DNA from: Candidatus Falkowbacteria bacterium RIFOXYC2_FULL_47_12
GTDB taxonomy: Bacteria; Patescibacteriota; Patescibacteriia; Patescibacteriales; XYC2-FULL-47-12
Length of the DNA: 23,682 nt
Reading direction: 5' to 3'
NCBI GenBank assembly: GCA_001778285.1
Contig: MFGL01000020.1
Coordinates: 1-23,682 of the forward strand
Shown here: positions 1 through 6,360 of the stretch, one piece after another
How positions within the stretch are numbered: position 1 is the stretch's first letter
Layout: every line of letters begins with the position of its first letter
Notes under the pieces: model-generated
Database searches by the model: none
Seen by the model: only the letters and a program-made list of their open reading frames with translations
What the model was told of the DNA's origin: nothing
Program-made: the position numbers and the translations under genes

Positions 1-452
1 ACCTTGCCGCTCGGCTCCTCCAGTGTTTTTAAAAGCGCATTCGCGGCCTCAACGCTCAAGGTATCGGCATCTTTGATAATCCCCGCCTTCCGCTGCCCCA
101 TAAAAGTACCCATGTGCATGGCGCGAATGAATTCGCGCACCTGTTCAATTGAAATGTTTTTTTTGTCCGCAATGCGCTCAAGCCAGACAACGTCGCTGTG
201 CCGGTTTTGGCCAAACTGCCGGCAGGCGGCGCACTCGCCGCAGGGCAGTGCTCCTCTGCCGTTGGCAAAATTTTCACAGAGCAGTGAGCCGGCAAACTGC
301 CGCGCCGCGCTTAACTTGCCCACGTTCCGCGCGCCGGCGAAAATGTAAAAGTGCGCCAGCCGGTTGTTTTCAATGCTGCGCTGCAAAAAATCAATGATGT
401 GCGTATTGCCGAAAAACGGCCAGTTGAAGGTGAACTTTTCTGTTCCTGACAT
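1..452 (-). CDS. holB: DNA polymerase III delta'-like clamp-loader subunit (5' part, runs off the window)
   Basis: The first 150 codons are present; the 3' end lies beyond base 1. The protein reads as a clamp-loader AAA+ subunit, which helps load the sliding clamp during replication. A P-loop-like segment GARNVGK (residues 40-46) is followed by Leu instead of Ser/Thr, so ATP binding is probably lost, as in delta' rather than gamma/tau. Four cysteines (59, 71, 74, 77) match the clamp-loader zinc module, and KDADTLSVEAANALLKTLEE (residues 127-146) is a hallmark of the family. The ATG at 452 is chosen because the family N-terminus (pairing of the FxGN and HFYIFAG segments) starts just after it and a promoter sits directly upstream. 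It is divergent from the radical SAM gene. A DnaX-type subunit remains possible, because the rest of the protein is not visible. Confidence 0.85.
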   Translation of the reverse strand, partial: MSGTEKFTFNWPFFGNTHIIDFLQRSIENNRLAHFYIFAGARNVGKLSAARQFAGSLLCENFANGRGALPCGECAACRQFGQNRHSDVVWLERIADKKNISIEQVREFIRAMHMGTFMGQRKAGIIKDADTLSVEAANALLKTLEEPSGK

Positions 453-460
453 ATGAGTAT

Positions 461-489
461 AGTGTAGCAGAGTGAGATAATAGTTTCAA
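461..489 (-). promoter_or_regulatory. Sigma70-type promoter for the delta'-like gene, near-leaderless
   Basis: Read on the minus strand, TTGAAA (484-489) and TACACT (461-466) are separated by exactly 17 bases. A start site about seven bases beyond the -10 falls at or within a few bases of the ATG at 452, so the mRNA would have almost no leader. No Shine-Dalgarno sequence is visible. The transcription start is inferred from spacing only. Confidence 0.55.
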
Positions 490-508
490 GCAATCCACAG
501 TATTATCA

Positions 509-537
509 TTAGACAAATAAACAAAAACAGGTATAAT
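509..537 (+). promoter_or_regulatory. Probable promoter of the radical SAM gene (perfect -10, weak -35)
   Basis: TATAAT at 532-537 is a perfect -10 box. The best-placed -35 candidate (TTAGAC, 509-514, 17-base spacer) is poor. A start near 544 would give a leader of about 55 nt carrying the ribosome binding site at 586-591. The site is divergent from the promoter at 461-489, about 20 bases away. Confidence 0.45.
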
Positions 538-585
538 TTTGATTACTATTCATTGTTCTTTATTTTGTTCATTAAAAAATAAGAA

Positions 586-591
586 AAGGAG
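586..591 (+). promoter_or_regulatory. Shine-Dalgarno site that decides the radical SAM start
   Basis: AAGGAG lies seven bases before an in-frame GTG at 599. This supports GTG 599 over the longer TTG start at 539, which sits immediately after the -10 box and ahead of the predicted transcription start. Confidence 0.75.
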
Positions 592-598
592 AGCCGCT

Positions 599-2053
599 GT
601 GATTACCATCCAAAAAACGAGGCTATTTCGCATGATTATTCCGGCCTTTCCGTATGCTGGAATATTCAATCGGTTTCACAAAAAAATAACTGCCCTCGGC
701 GCAGTTGTTATCGCAACTGTAGTCAACCAGTTTCTACCTGGGTGGCGGGCGGAAGTTATTGATGAAAATAACTACATCGGCCCAAGAACGCCAGAAGGAA
801 AAGTTGACCACACAGCCTTACAACAGCAAACTCCGGCTGATGCTATCGGGGTCTACTGTGGACTGTCAAGCACAATGCCACGCGCGTGGAAAATTGCCCA
901 AATATATAAAAATCTTGGCGTTCTCACTATCGCCGGAGGCCGACACGTCAGCTTTGCTCCGCAAGAATCACTTGACCATGGTTTTGATGTTGTCGTTGTG
1001 GATGAGGGAGAGAATGTTATTTTGGAAATACTACAAGACATTGAAAACAATGGAAAGCTAGCGGGGATTATCAAAAGAACTGCGCCGAATTTAGAAACGA
1101 TTCCTGTCCCCGACTTTGGCTTGTTACGATTCGCCAAAAAAATCAAAATATACCCTATCAGCAGAATTCGTGGCTGCAAAATGAAATGCGAATTCTGCAC
1201 TGTAAATGAAGCTCCCCGCTGGTCATCAGCCGCTCATCTTTTTGCGCAAGTTTGTTGGCTTGTGGAAACGAGAAAAGCAAAAAGTTTCTTCATAGCCGAC
1301 GACCGGCTTGAAGAAGACCGGAATGGCTATCTGGAATTTTTCCAACTGATTAAAAATCGATTTGGAAAAAAATTAAAATTTACAGTGCAAGTTCGCCTGG
1401 CTGCTGCCGAAGACACTGAACTCCTGATAGCTATGAAAGAAGCTGGAGTTGCGGTCGTCTGCATCGGCTTTGAGTCCCCGATTGACACTGAACTCAAAGC
1501 AATGCATAAGGGCACTACGGTCGCCAAAATGTTGGCGCACACTAAAATGTGGGTTAAAAATTTCTCAGTGCACGGGATGTTTATTTTTGGTTACCCGCTG
1601 CCGCCTGGTGTAGAACTTATTGATTTTAGAACGAGAATTCGGCTCTTTAAAAAATTTATCAAAAACAGCCGAATTGACACTATCCAGATCATGCATCCGA
1701 TACCACTGATAGGTTCAAAACTACGAGACCGCTTGGAGAAAGCAAATCAACTGTTTCCTCTCGGTCAAGTAGGCTGGGACCGTTATAGCGGAGAATTTGC
1801 CTGCTACCGGCCGAACGATATGACATTAGAACAGCTGCAAAAAGGGCCGACTCAAATAATGAAATGGTTCTATAGCTGGCACGCATGGTATAGAGTTCCG
1901 ATCAGAACTTTGACTATGCCCCTATCATGTCTGATAAGCGGTTGGCCAAAATGGCATCGAAAGTGGTTTGATGATGTGGTAAAAATTGGAGCAAACATTC
2001 TTGTACGAAGGCAAGAAAAGGAGGAGCAAAAATATATAAGATCATTGATGTAA
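599..2053 (+). CDS. B12-binding domain radical SAM protein
   Basis: This 484-residue protein is a radical SAM enzyme with an N-terminal cobalamin-binding-like domain. The N-terminal half (about residues 10-160) has the family pattern of an 'IGVYCGLSS' strand, a GGRH turn and a DEGE motif. The [4Fe-4S] cluster is bound by C193-x3-C197-x2-C200, and a TIM-barrel-like region follows to about residue 400. Length is normal for the family. GTG 599 is chosen for its strong Shine-Dalgarno; a TTG 20 codons upstream is in frame but overlaps the promoter. The substrate cannot be told from sequence: relatives methylate unactivated carbons or remodel lipids and cofactors. It has its own promoter and terminator, so it is probably not cotranscribed with the glycan genes. 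The clear DxHxxG B12 motif is not obvious, so cobalamin may be bound base-on or not at all. Confidence 0.85.
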   Translation: MITIQKTRLFRMIIPAFPYAGIFNRFHKKITALGAVVIATVVNQFLPGWRAEVIDENNYIGPRTPEGKVDHTALQQQTPADAIGVYCGLSSTMPRAWKIAQIYKNLGVLTIAGGRHVSFAPQESLDHGFDVVVVDEGENVILEILQDIENNGKLAGIIKRTAPNLETIPVPDFGLLRFAKKIKIYPISRIRGCKMKCEFCTVNEAPRWSSAAHLFAQVCWLVETRKAKSFFIADDRLEEDRNGYLEFFQLIKNRFGKKLKFTVQVRLAAAEDTELLIAMKEAGVAVVCIGFESPIDTELKAMHKGTTVAKMLAHTKMWVKNFSVHGMFIFGYPLPPGVELIDFRTRIRLFKKFIKNSRIDTIQIMHPIPLIGSKLRDRLEKANQLFPLGQVGWDRYSGEFACYRPNDMTLEQLQKGPTQIMKWFYSWHAWYRVPIRTLTMPLSCLISGWPKWHRKWFDDVVKIGANILVRRQEKEEQKYIRSLM

Positions 2054-2072
2054 AAATAACGAAAAGTCATGC

Positions 2073-2108
2073 GCCGCCCGTGGGTTATTTTTCTGCGGGC
2101 GGCTTTTT
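2073..2108 (+). terminator. Intrinsic terminator after the radical SAM gene
   Basis: GCCGCCCG (2073-2080) pairs with CGGGCGGC (2096-2103) to form an 8-bp GC-only stem with a 15-base loop, followed directly by TTTTT (2104-2108). It lies 20 bases after the radical SAM stop codon and just before the next promoter, cleanly separating two transcription units. Confidence 0.85.
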
Positions 2109-2110
2109 AC

Positions 2111-2139
2111 TTGCAATTTTGCCCAAAACCTCCTATAAT
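2111..2139 (+). promoter_or_regulatory. Sigma70-type promoter of the sugar transferase, leaderless
   Basis: TTGCAA (2111-2116) and a perfect TATAAT (2134-2139) are spaced by 17 bases. The predicted start, about seven bases on, coincides with the ATG at 2147, so the mRNA would be leaderless. No Shine-Dalgarno is present. It begins three bases after the terminator's T-run. Confidence 0.7.
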
Positions 2140-2146
2140 CAAAGTC

Positions 2147-3520
2147 ATGAACAACGCAACTTTTCGTCTCAAAAAATACGTGCTCTTCGCCGGCGACATT
2201 GTTATCTTGTACCTGTCGCTATATGCGACGCTGGCTCTGCGCTACGGGCAGTGGCCCAGCGAACTGCTCTGGCACCAGCACCTCTGGCCGTTCACGGCGA
2301 TTTTTGTCGTCTGGCTGGTGATTTTCTATATCACCAACCTCTACGACCTGACGCTCGCCGCAAACAACGCGCACTTTTTTGCCGCCACCGCGCAGGCGCT
2401 CGTCATTAACTTTTTGCTGGGCGCCGCCTTTTTTTACCTCAACCCGCAAATCAACATCGCGCCCAAAACCAATCTGCTCTTGGACATCGCCATAACCGCC
2501 CTGCTTTTTATTCTCTGGCGGCAAGCTTACAATATTTTACTGAAATCAATTCTGCCCAAAAACAACCTTGCCTTTGTCGGCTGCAACGAGCAGGCGCTGG
2601 AACTCATCCAGCGCTTCCATAACTATCCGCATCTGGGTTTTCACGTTGCCTGCGTTATGACTGACCAGGACCTGCCGGAACGCGGGCTCTACACCGCCGC
2701 CGTTTACAAAGATACTGCCGATTTAAAAAAAATCTTTATTGAAAAAAATATTTCTTTGGTGGTGCTCGCCGCTGACGTGCAAAAATCCAGCGATGTCCGC
2801 GTCCAGCTTTTTGCCACCTTGCACTTGGGCATCAACTTCATGAGCATTTCCCATTTTTATGAAAAAATCATGGGCAAGGTGCCGGTAACTTCGCTCAACC
2901 ACATGTGGTTTTTGGAAAATTTAAACGAGGGCGGCAAGCTGTGGTACGATAAATTCAAACGCATCTGCGACATTATTTTTGCCCTGCTGCTTTTTTTTGT
3001 TACCCTGCCGTTGTGGCCCATTGTCGGTTTAATGATTATTTTTGAGAGCCGCGGCCCGGCCTTCTATCGGCAGAATCGCTTGGGAAAAAATAATCGCGTC
3101 ATCCGGCTGCATAAATTCCGCACCATGGTTGAGGAGGGCAACACGCGCCATCCGACTGTCTCCAATGATTCGCGCATTACGCGTTTCGGCCGGTTTTTGC
3201 GCAAAACCCGCCTTGACGAACTGCCGCAGGTTATCAACATCATGAAAGGCGACATGAGTTTTATCGGCCCGCGGCCCGAGCGGCCCGAAATCGCGCGCGC
3301 CCTGCAAACTGAAATCCCCTTCTACAACGAGCGCACCCTGATTTTGCCGGGCGCGACCGGCTGGGACCAAATCTGCGGCGAGTACCACAGCCCGTCGGTG
3401 GAAGATACGGTAAAAAAACTGCAGTACGATTTGTACTATATCAAAAACCGCTCCATTTTTCTGGATGCGGTGATTCTGTTGAAGACGGTTCGAACGATTA
3501 TTTTGCACGGCGGGGTTTAG
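2147..3520 (+). CDS. Polyprenyl glycosylphosphotransferase (initiating sugar-phosphate transferase)
   Basis: This 457-residue membrane enzyme should move a sugar-1-phosphate from a nucleotide sugar to undecaprenyl phosphate, starting a surface glycan. Its N-terminal half has about four hydrophobic segments (roughly residues 10-30, 45-65, 80-100 and 110-125), then a CoA-binding/Rossmann-like domain. A further membrane segment (about residues 278-302) leads into the C-terminal catalytic domain. That domain carries the family signatures KFRTM, the catalytic Asp357-Glu358 pair in LDELPQ, and KGDMSFIGPRPERPE. Length fits the WbaP/CpsE-type family. ATG 2147 is chosen because upstream in-frame codons lie in the terminator and promoter. 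Its last 23 bases overlap the convergent dehydrogenase gene. Which sugar it uses is unknown; the neighbouring nonulosonate genes make a role in the same surface glycan plausible. Confidence 0.9.
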   Translation: MNNATFRLKKYVLFAGDIVILYLSLYATLALRYGQWPSELLWHQHLWPFTAIFVVWLVIFYITNLYDLTLAANNAHFFAATAQALVINFLLGAAFFYLNPQINIAPKTNLLLDIAITALLFILWRQAYNILLKSILPKNNLAFVGCNEQALELIQRFHNYPHLGFHVACVMTDQDLPERGLYTAAVYKDTADLKKIFIEKNISLVVLAADVQKSSDVRVQLFATLHLGINFMSISHFYEKIMGKVPVTSLNHMWFLENLNEGGKLWYDKFKRICDIIFALLLFFVTLPLWPIVGLMIIFESRGPAFYRQNRLGKNNRVIRLHKFRTMVEEGNTRHPTVSNDSRITRFGRFLRKTRLDELPQVINIMKGDMSFIGPRPERPEIARALQTEIPFYNERTLILPGATGWDQICGEYHSPSVEDTVKKLQYDLYYIKNRSIFLDAVILLKTVRTIILHGGV

Positions 3521-4478
3521 CGGTGCGCAAAATGTGTGAAATCAGCTTTTTTGCGATAAAAATATCCGTTGCTTTACGTGACTCGTATGTCATGCCACCA
3601 ATATGCGGCACAATGATACAATTAGCATGTTGTTTGCTGTATGTCACTAAATCATTGTCGCGGATGACACCGGCTGGAAAGTTGAGCTCATTGGCGAGCA
3701 CATCAGCCGCGTAACCCGCGATTTTTTTTTCTCGCAAAGCCTTGAGCACCGCCGCCTCATCTACAATTTCGCCGCGAGAGGTATTAATGAGATATGCTTC
3801 CGACCTCATGCCCTGCAATACAGCCTCATTAAAAAGACTCTTCGTTTCTTCGCTAAGGTGCACGTGTATAGAAATAACATCGCTTTCTGCTATCACTGTC
3901 TCAAACGAAACAGACCCGCATCCCGCCTCTGCAAAGGCTTGCGCCGCCACCTGCGGGTCATGGGCTATGACACGCATTCCAAAGGCCACGCCATAACGCG
4001 CCATCATACTGCCTAATCGTCCCAATCCAAACAAGCCAAGTGTTTTGCCGCTTAAAGAGTGCCCGCGAAACTTCTCGCGATCCCATTTCCCCACCTTTAC
4101 GTCATCATAAGCGCTGGGGATGTTACGTGACAATGCCAGCAGCAACCCAAAGGCAAGTTCGGCAGTGCCGGTAATAGTGCGCAAAAAATCTTCTTCTCCG
4201 CGCAGGCTTAGCACCTCAATCCCCTTTGCTTTGGCATAGGCGACATCAATATGATCCAAACCGGTTGTGGCTGTAGCAATATATTTCAAATTCTTCCCCG
4301 CGTCTATGGCGGCTTTGTCAAGTACCAAACCCAAGCCAACCAGTACCGCCTCATAATCAGGCAGTATCTCCACAAACTCTGCCTGGCTAAGTTTGGCCGC
4401 GCCGGTTACCTCCCCCGCTTGTTCCAGACAGGCTTGTGCCTCGGGAGTAAATGGATGGATAGTGGTTAAAATTTTCAT
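3498..4478 (-). CDS. D-isomer-specific 2-hydroxyacid dehydrogenase
   Basis: This 326-residue NAD-dependent dehydrogenase of the phosphoglycerate/formate dehydrogenase superfamily interconverts a 2-hydroxyacid and a 2-oxoacid. The Rossmann motif GLGRLG is at 151-156, 'INTSRGEIVDE' at 231-241 carries catalytic Arg235, Glu264 follows in the ADVLANE segment, and His292 lies in PHIGG. It has a single catalytic plus nucleotide-binding unit and no ACT regulatory domain, so it is shorter than full-length SerA. Its ATG overlaps the stop of the cytidylyltransferase (ATGA), so the two are probably translated together. That pairing suggests a substrate tied to nonulosonate metabolism, for example a 2-oxoacid, but serine synthesis or another pathway is not excluded. 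Its 3' end overlaps the convergent sugar transferase by 23 bases. Confidence 0.88.
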   Translation of the reverse strand: MKILTTIHPFTPEAQACLEQAGEVTGAAKLSQAEFVEILPDYEAVLVGLGLVLDKAAIDAGKNLKYIATATTGLDHIDVAYAKAKGIEVLSLRGEEDFLRTITGTAELAFGLLLALSRNIPSAYDDVKVGKWDREKFRGHSLSGKTLGLFGLGRLGSMMARYGVAFGMRVIAHDPQVAAQAFAEAGCGSVSFETVIAESDVISIHVHLSEETKSLFNEAVLQGMRSEAYLINTSRGEIVDEAAVLKALREKKIAGYAADVLANELNFPAGVIRDNDLVTYSKQHANCIIVPHIGGMTYESRKATDIFIAKKLISHILRTAKPRRAK

Positions 4479-5179
4479 GTGTGACGGGCCATTAAAAAAT
4501 CAGCGTATGCCAGGTCATCCGGCGTATTGATATCCAATGATCTATCGGCCGGCATCAGATACGGGCGCGACACAGCGCCAAACAAGTCATTACGCATAAT
4601 ATATTCTGTTTTGGTGAGATAAATGGCGCAGTTTCGCTTGTAGGCGCGAGCACCGTCCTGGCGACGGCCGGATTGCGCGCCCTCCTCGCTAAACATAGGC
4701 ACAATCTCGTCAGCAACAATTTTTTTAATCTTGCGCGGGTCAAAATCACTCAACTCAACCATGCTCATAACTGAATCCGCATCTGTATCAACCGCCTTTT
4801 TGATGGCGCCGTCAATGTCATCTGCGCTCCGTAATGGAGAGGTTGGCTGCAGTATCATGACGTAGTCATACGTTTCGCCGGCATTATCTTGAAGCCAGCG
4901 CAAGGCGTGCTGTATTACCGGTATGTGCGGAGTCTTGTCCTGGGCGAGTTCAGCCGGACGCATGAACGGCACGTCAGCGCCGTACTCGCGACACACTGAC
5001 GCAATTTCCGCGTCATCGGTTGAGACGATGGTTCGCGTTAGCAGAGTGCTATCGTTGGCGGCGACAACGGTGTAGCTAATCAGGGGCTTGCCGGCGACGA
5101 GGGCAATATTTTTTTTGGGAATGCTCTTGGAGCCGCCGCGCGCCGTAATGAGCCCTAGTATTTTTTTGTTTTTATACAT
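4475..5179 (-). CDS. neuA: CMP-nonulosonate cytidylyltransferase, copy A (NeuA/LegF family)
   Basis: This 234-residue enzyme transfers CMP from CTP to a nonulosonic acid, giving the activated sugar for glycosyltransferases. It has the nucleotide-binding motif RGGSKSIPKKN (14-24), SPLR (114-117), RRQD (172-175) with the following YKRNCAIY, and the C-terminal RSLDINTPDDL (213-223) containing the metal-binding aspartates. Length is typical of short bacterial acylneuraminate cytidylyltransferases; no extra phosphatase or esterase domain is fused. It is first in a two-gene minus-strand unit with the 2-hydroxyacid dehydrogenase and has its own promoter about 40 nt upstream. No Shine-Dalgarno is obvious. 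It resembles the enzymes acting on legionaminic or pseudaminic acid as much as those acting on sialic acid, so the exact substrate is inferred only from the locus. Confidence 0.9.
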   Translation of the reverse strand: MYKNKKILGLITARGGSKSIPKKNIALVAGKPLISYTVVAANDSTLLTRTIVSTDDAEIASVCREYGADVPFMRPAELAQDKTPHIPVIQHALRWLQDNAGETYDYVMILQPTSPLRSADDIDGAIKKAVDTDADSVMSMVELSDFDPRKIKKIVADEIVPMFSEEGAQSGRRQDGARAYKRNCAIYLTKTEYIMRNDLFGAVSRPYLMPADRSLDINTPDDLAYADFLMARHT

Positions 5180-5187
5180 CTTGACAA

Positions 5188-5207
5188 ATTAACAAATAAA
5201 TGTTAAT
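5188..5207. promoter_or_regulatory. Inverted repeat between divergent genes, possible operator or leader hairpin
   Basis: ATTAACA (5188-5194) and TGTTAAT (5201-5207) form a perfect 7-bp inverted repeat around a six-base spacer. It lies in the leader of the cytidylyltransferase gene, between the predicted start site (near 5219) and the ATG at 5179. It could be a repressor site or a weak AT-rich hairpin. AT-rich intergenic DNA can produce such symmetry by chance. Confidence 0.35.
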
Positions 5208-5210
5208 CAT

Positions 5211-5240
5211 TTTACACGTATATACACTATACCATATTTT
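5211..5240 (+). promoter_or_regulatory. Weak candidate promoter for the membrane protein gene
   Basis: TTTACA (5211-5216) and TATTTT (5235-5240) are 18 bases apart. The -10 match is only four of six, so this is a tentative call. It overlaps the minus-strand promoter at 5226-5253, so the two directions may compete. Confidence 0.3.
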
Positions 5241-5253
5241 ATTTTTTTGTAAA
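5226..5253 (-). promoter_or_regulatory. Sigma70-type promoter of the cytidylyltransferase-dehydrogenase unit
   Basis: On the minus strand TTTACA (5248-5253) and TATAGT (5226-5231) are 16 bases apart. A start near 5219 would leave a leader of about 40 nt containing the inverted repeat at 5188-5207. Confidence 0.5.
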
Positions 5254-5275
5254 AAACGTTCTTTTTGAAAATGAA

Positions 5276-5281
5276 AAGGAG
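5276..5281 (+). promoter_or_regulatory. Shine-Dalgarno site of the membrane protein gene
   Basis: AAGGAG ends six bases before GTG 5288. This fixes the start at a GTG codon and is one of only two strong Shine-Dalgarno sites noticed in the window. Confidence 0.75.
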
Positions 5282-5287
5282 AAAAAA

Positions 5288-6235
5288 GTGAAAATTAACG
5301 CTGTTGCCACTATTGCCGCCGTGTTGGGTGGCGGATGGGTTGTCTGGACGCTTTTGGAGGGGGTGATGAAAATCCTCTCCACGACCTTACAGAAGGTCAT
5401 CGGCAATGTCAATCTTAGATTTGCTGACGTTGCTTTTTTCACACTCCTCATCGGTCTTGTGCAGACCATTGGGAGTATTGGGTGGCACAGAAACCGCCCG
5501 AAATCAACAGGAAGAAAGGCACTGGCGGGCACTTGTCTCTATGGGGGCATAACGACCGCTAGCACGCTCTTGGGTCCCATGGCGTACGCCTTGGGGGCGG
5601 ACATGACAGCGCACGTGTTCGTGTTGTCTATGTTCGTTCTGCCCGGTCTATTGATAGATCGGGTGGTATTCCACAAGAGTCCCTCGCCACACCAATGGGC
5701 GGGGATCGTAGTCGGCGTTATGGCCGCCTACGTCATGCTCGCTCCGACGGCGGAGGGAATGAGAGGATTGCCGCCATGGCTATTCCTCTCATTCAGTATG
5801 ATGATTGTGCTGGCCATCGCTCAAGGGATCAGCCAATTCATCAGCCGGGAGAAAATAAACAATGGGAAACCAAACCCGTATTTCACCTCTCCTATGGGGA
5901 GAAACTATTACGGCGGTCTCACAACCAGCGTAATAGCTGGAAGCATATGGCTCGTCTGTCACCTATGCCTCTACGCTCCCCTCCCGTCGCTCACAGTTAT
6001 TGTGAGCGGATTATTGACGGGCGGTATTGTCATTATAATGTGGGTTGCCAACGCCCACAGTTATAGTGACAACAAGGCCATCTTGGGAGCCAAAAAAACG
6101 ATTATGAATGGTTGCTACCTCGGAGGGGTAACAATTGTTGGTTTTGCCGTCTTCGGGCAACCGTTGACGGCGGAAAAATTAATAGGAATTCTTTTATTCT
6201 TGGTGAGTTTCCCGTTATTGATAAAACAACGGTAA
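5288..6235 (+). CDS. DMT/EamA-like 10-TM membrane transporter, putative
   Basis: This 315-residue protein is almost entirely hydrophobic, with about ten predicted membrane segments (roughly 3-22, 44-63, 78-100, 106-124, 136-153, 163-184, 207-229, 233-255, 273-290 and 296-312). The end, FGQPLTAEKLIGILLFLVSF (289-308), matches the closing pattern of EamA-type drug/metabolite transporters, where a Gly-Glu/Gln-Pro precedes the last helix. Length also fits that superfamily. The start is the GTG at 5288 after a strong AAGGAG. It stands alone on the plus strand, flanked by minus-strand nonulosonate genes on both sides and followed by its own terminator, so it looks like an independent unit inserted in the locus. 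A role in exporting or importing a sugar or nucleotide sugar is possible but unsupported by any motif. Family call is moderate, substrate unknown. Confidence 0.6.
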   Translation: MKINAVATIAAVLGGGWVVWTLLEGVMKILSTTLQKVIGNVNLRFADVAFFTLLIGLVQTIGSIGWHRNRPKSTGRKALAGTCLYGGITTASTLLGPMAYALGADMTAHVFVLSMFVLPGLLIDRVVFHKSPSPHQWAGIVVGVMAAYVMLAPTAEGMRGLPPWLFLSFSMMIVLAIAQGISQFISREKINNGKPNPYFTSPMGRNYYGGLTTSVIAGSIWLVCHLCLYAPLPSLTVIVSGLLTGGIVIIMWVANAHSYSDNKAILGAKKTIMNGCYLGGVTIVGFAVFGQPLTAEKLIGILLFLVSFPLLIKQR

Positions 6236-6250
6236 CTCACCATTTATTCC

Positions 6251-6287
6251 CCCCGAGACTCCGCAAAGAGACTTGGGGTTATTTTTT
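6251..6287 (+). terminator. Intrinsic terminator after the membrane protein gene
   Basis: CCCC (6251-6254) pairs with GGGG (6275-6278) and the stem continues inward through GAGACTC/GAGACTT with one wobble and one A-A mismatch, closing on a six-base loop. It is followed by TTATTTTTT. It faces the plus strand; read on the minus strand there is no T-run, so it does not obviously end the long minus-strand operon. The rest of 6288-6360 shows nothing recognisable. Confidence 0.75.
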
Positions 6288-6360
6288 GTATGATGAGTGC
6301 CATCTTGTTTGAGATTGTAAAGTACAGTGCCGCCTGGGTTACGAGTTCGGCGTCAAAAAT

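Noticed and set aside
311..493. 60-residue frame overlapping the delta'-like gene
   Set aside because: It is an out-of-frame shadow on the same strand; the clamp-loader reading frame has the zinc cysteines and ALLKTLEEP motif.
539..598. Longer TTG start for the radical SAM gene
   Set aside because: It starts two bases after the -10 box, before the predicted transcription start, whereas GTG 599 has a strong AAGGAG.
2069..2146. Longer start for the sugar transferase at 2069
   Set aside because: The added 26 codons run through the terminator stem and the promoter boxes, and the transcript is predicted to begin at 2147.
3029..3508. 159-residue open frame antisense to the sugar transferase
   Set aside because: It lies wholly inside a well-supported gene with clear catalytic motifs on the other strand. 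It has no recognisable motif and arises from the gene's GC-rich codon pattern.
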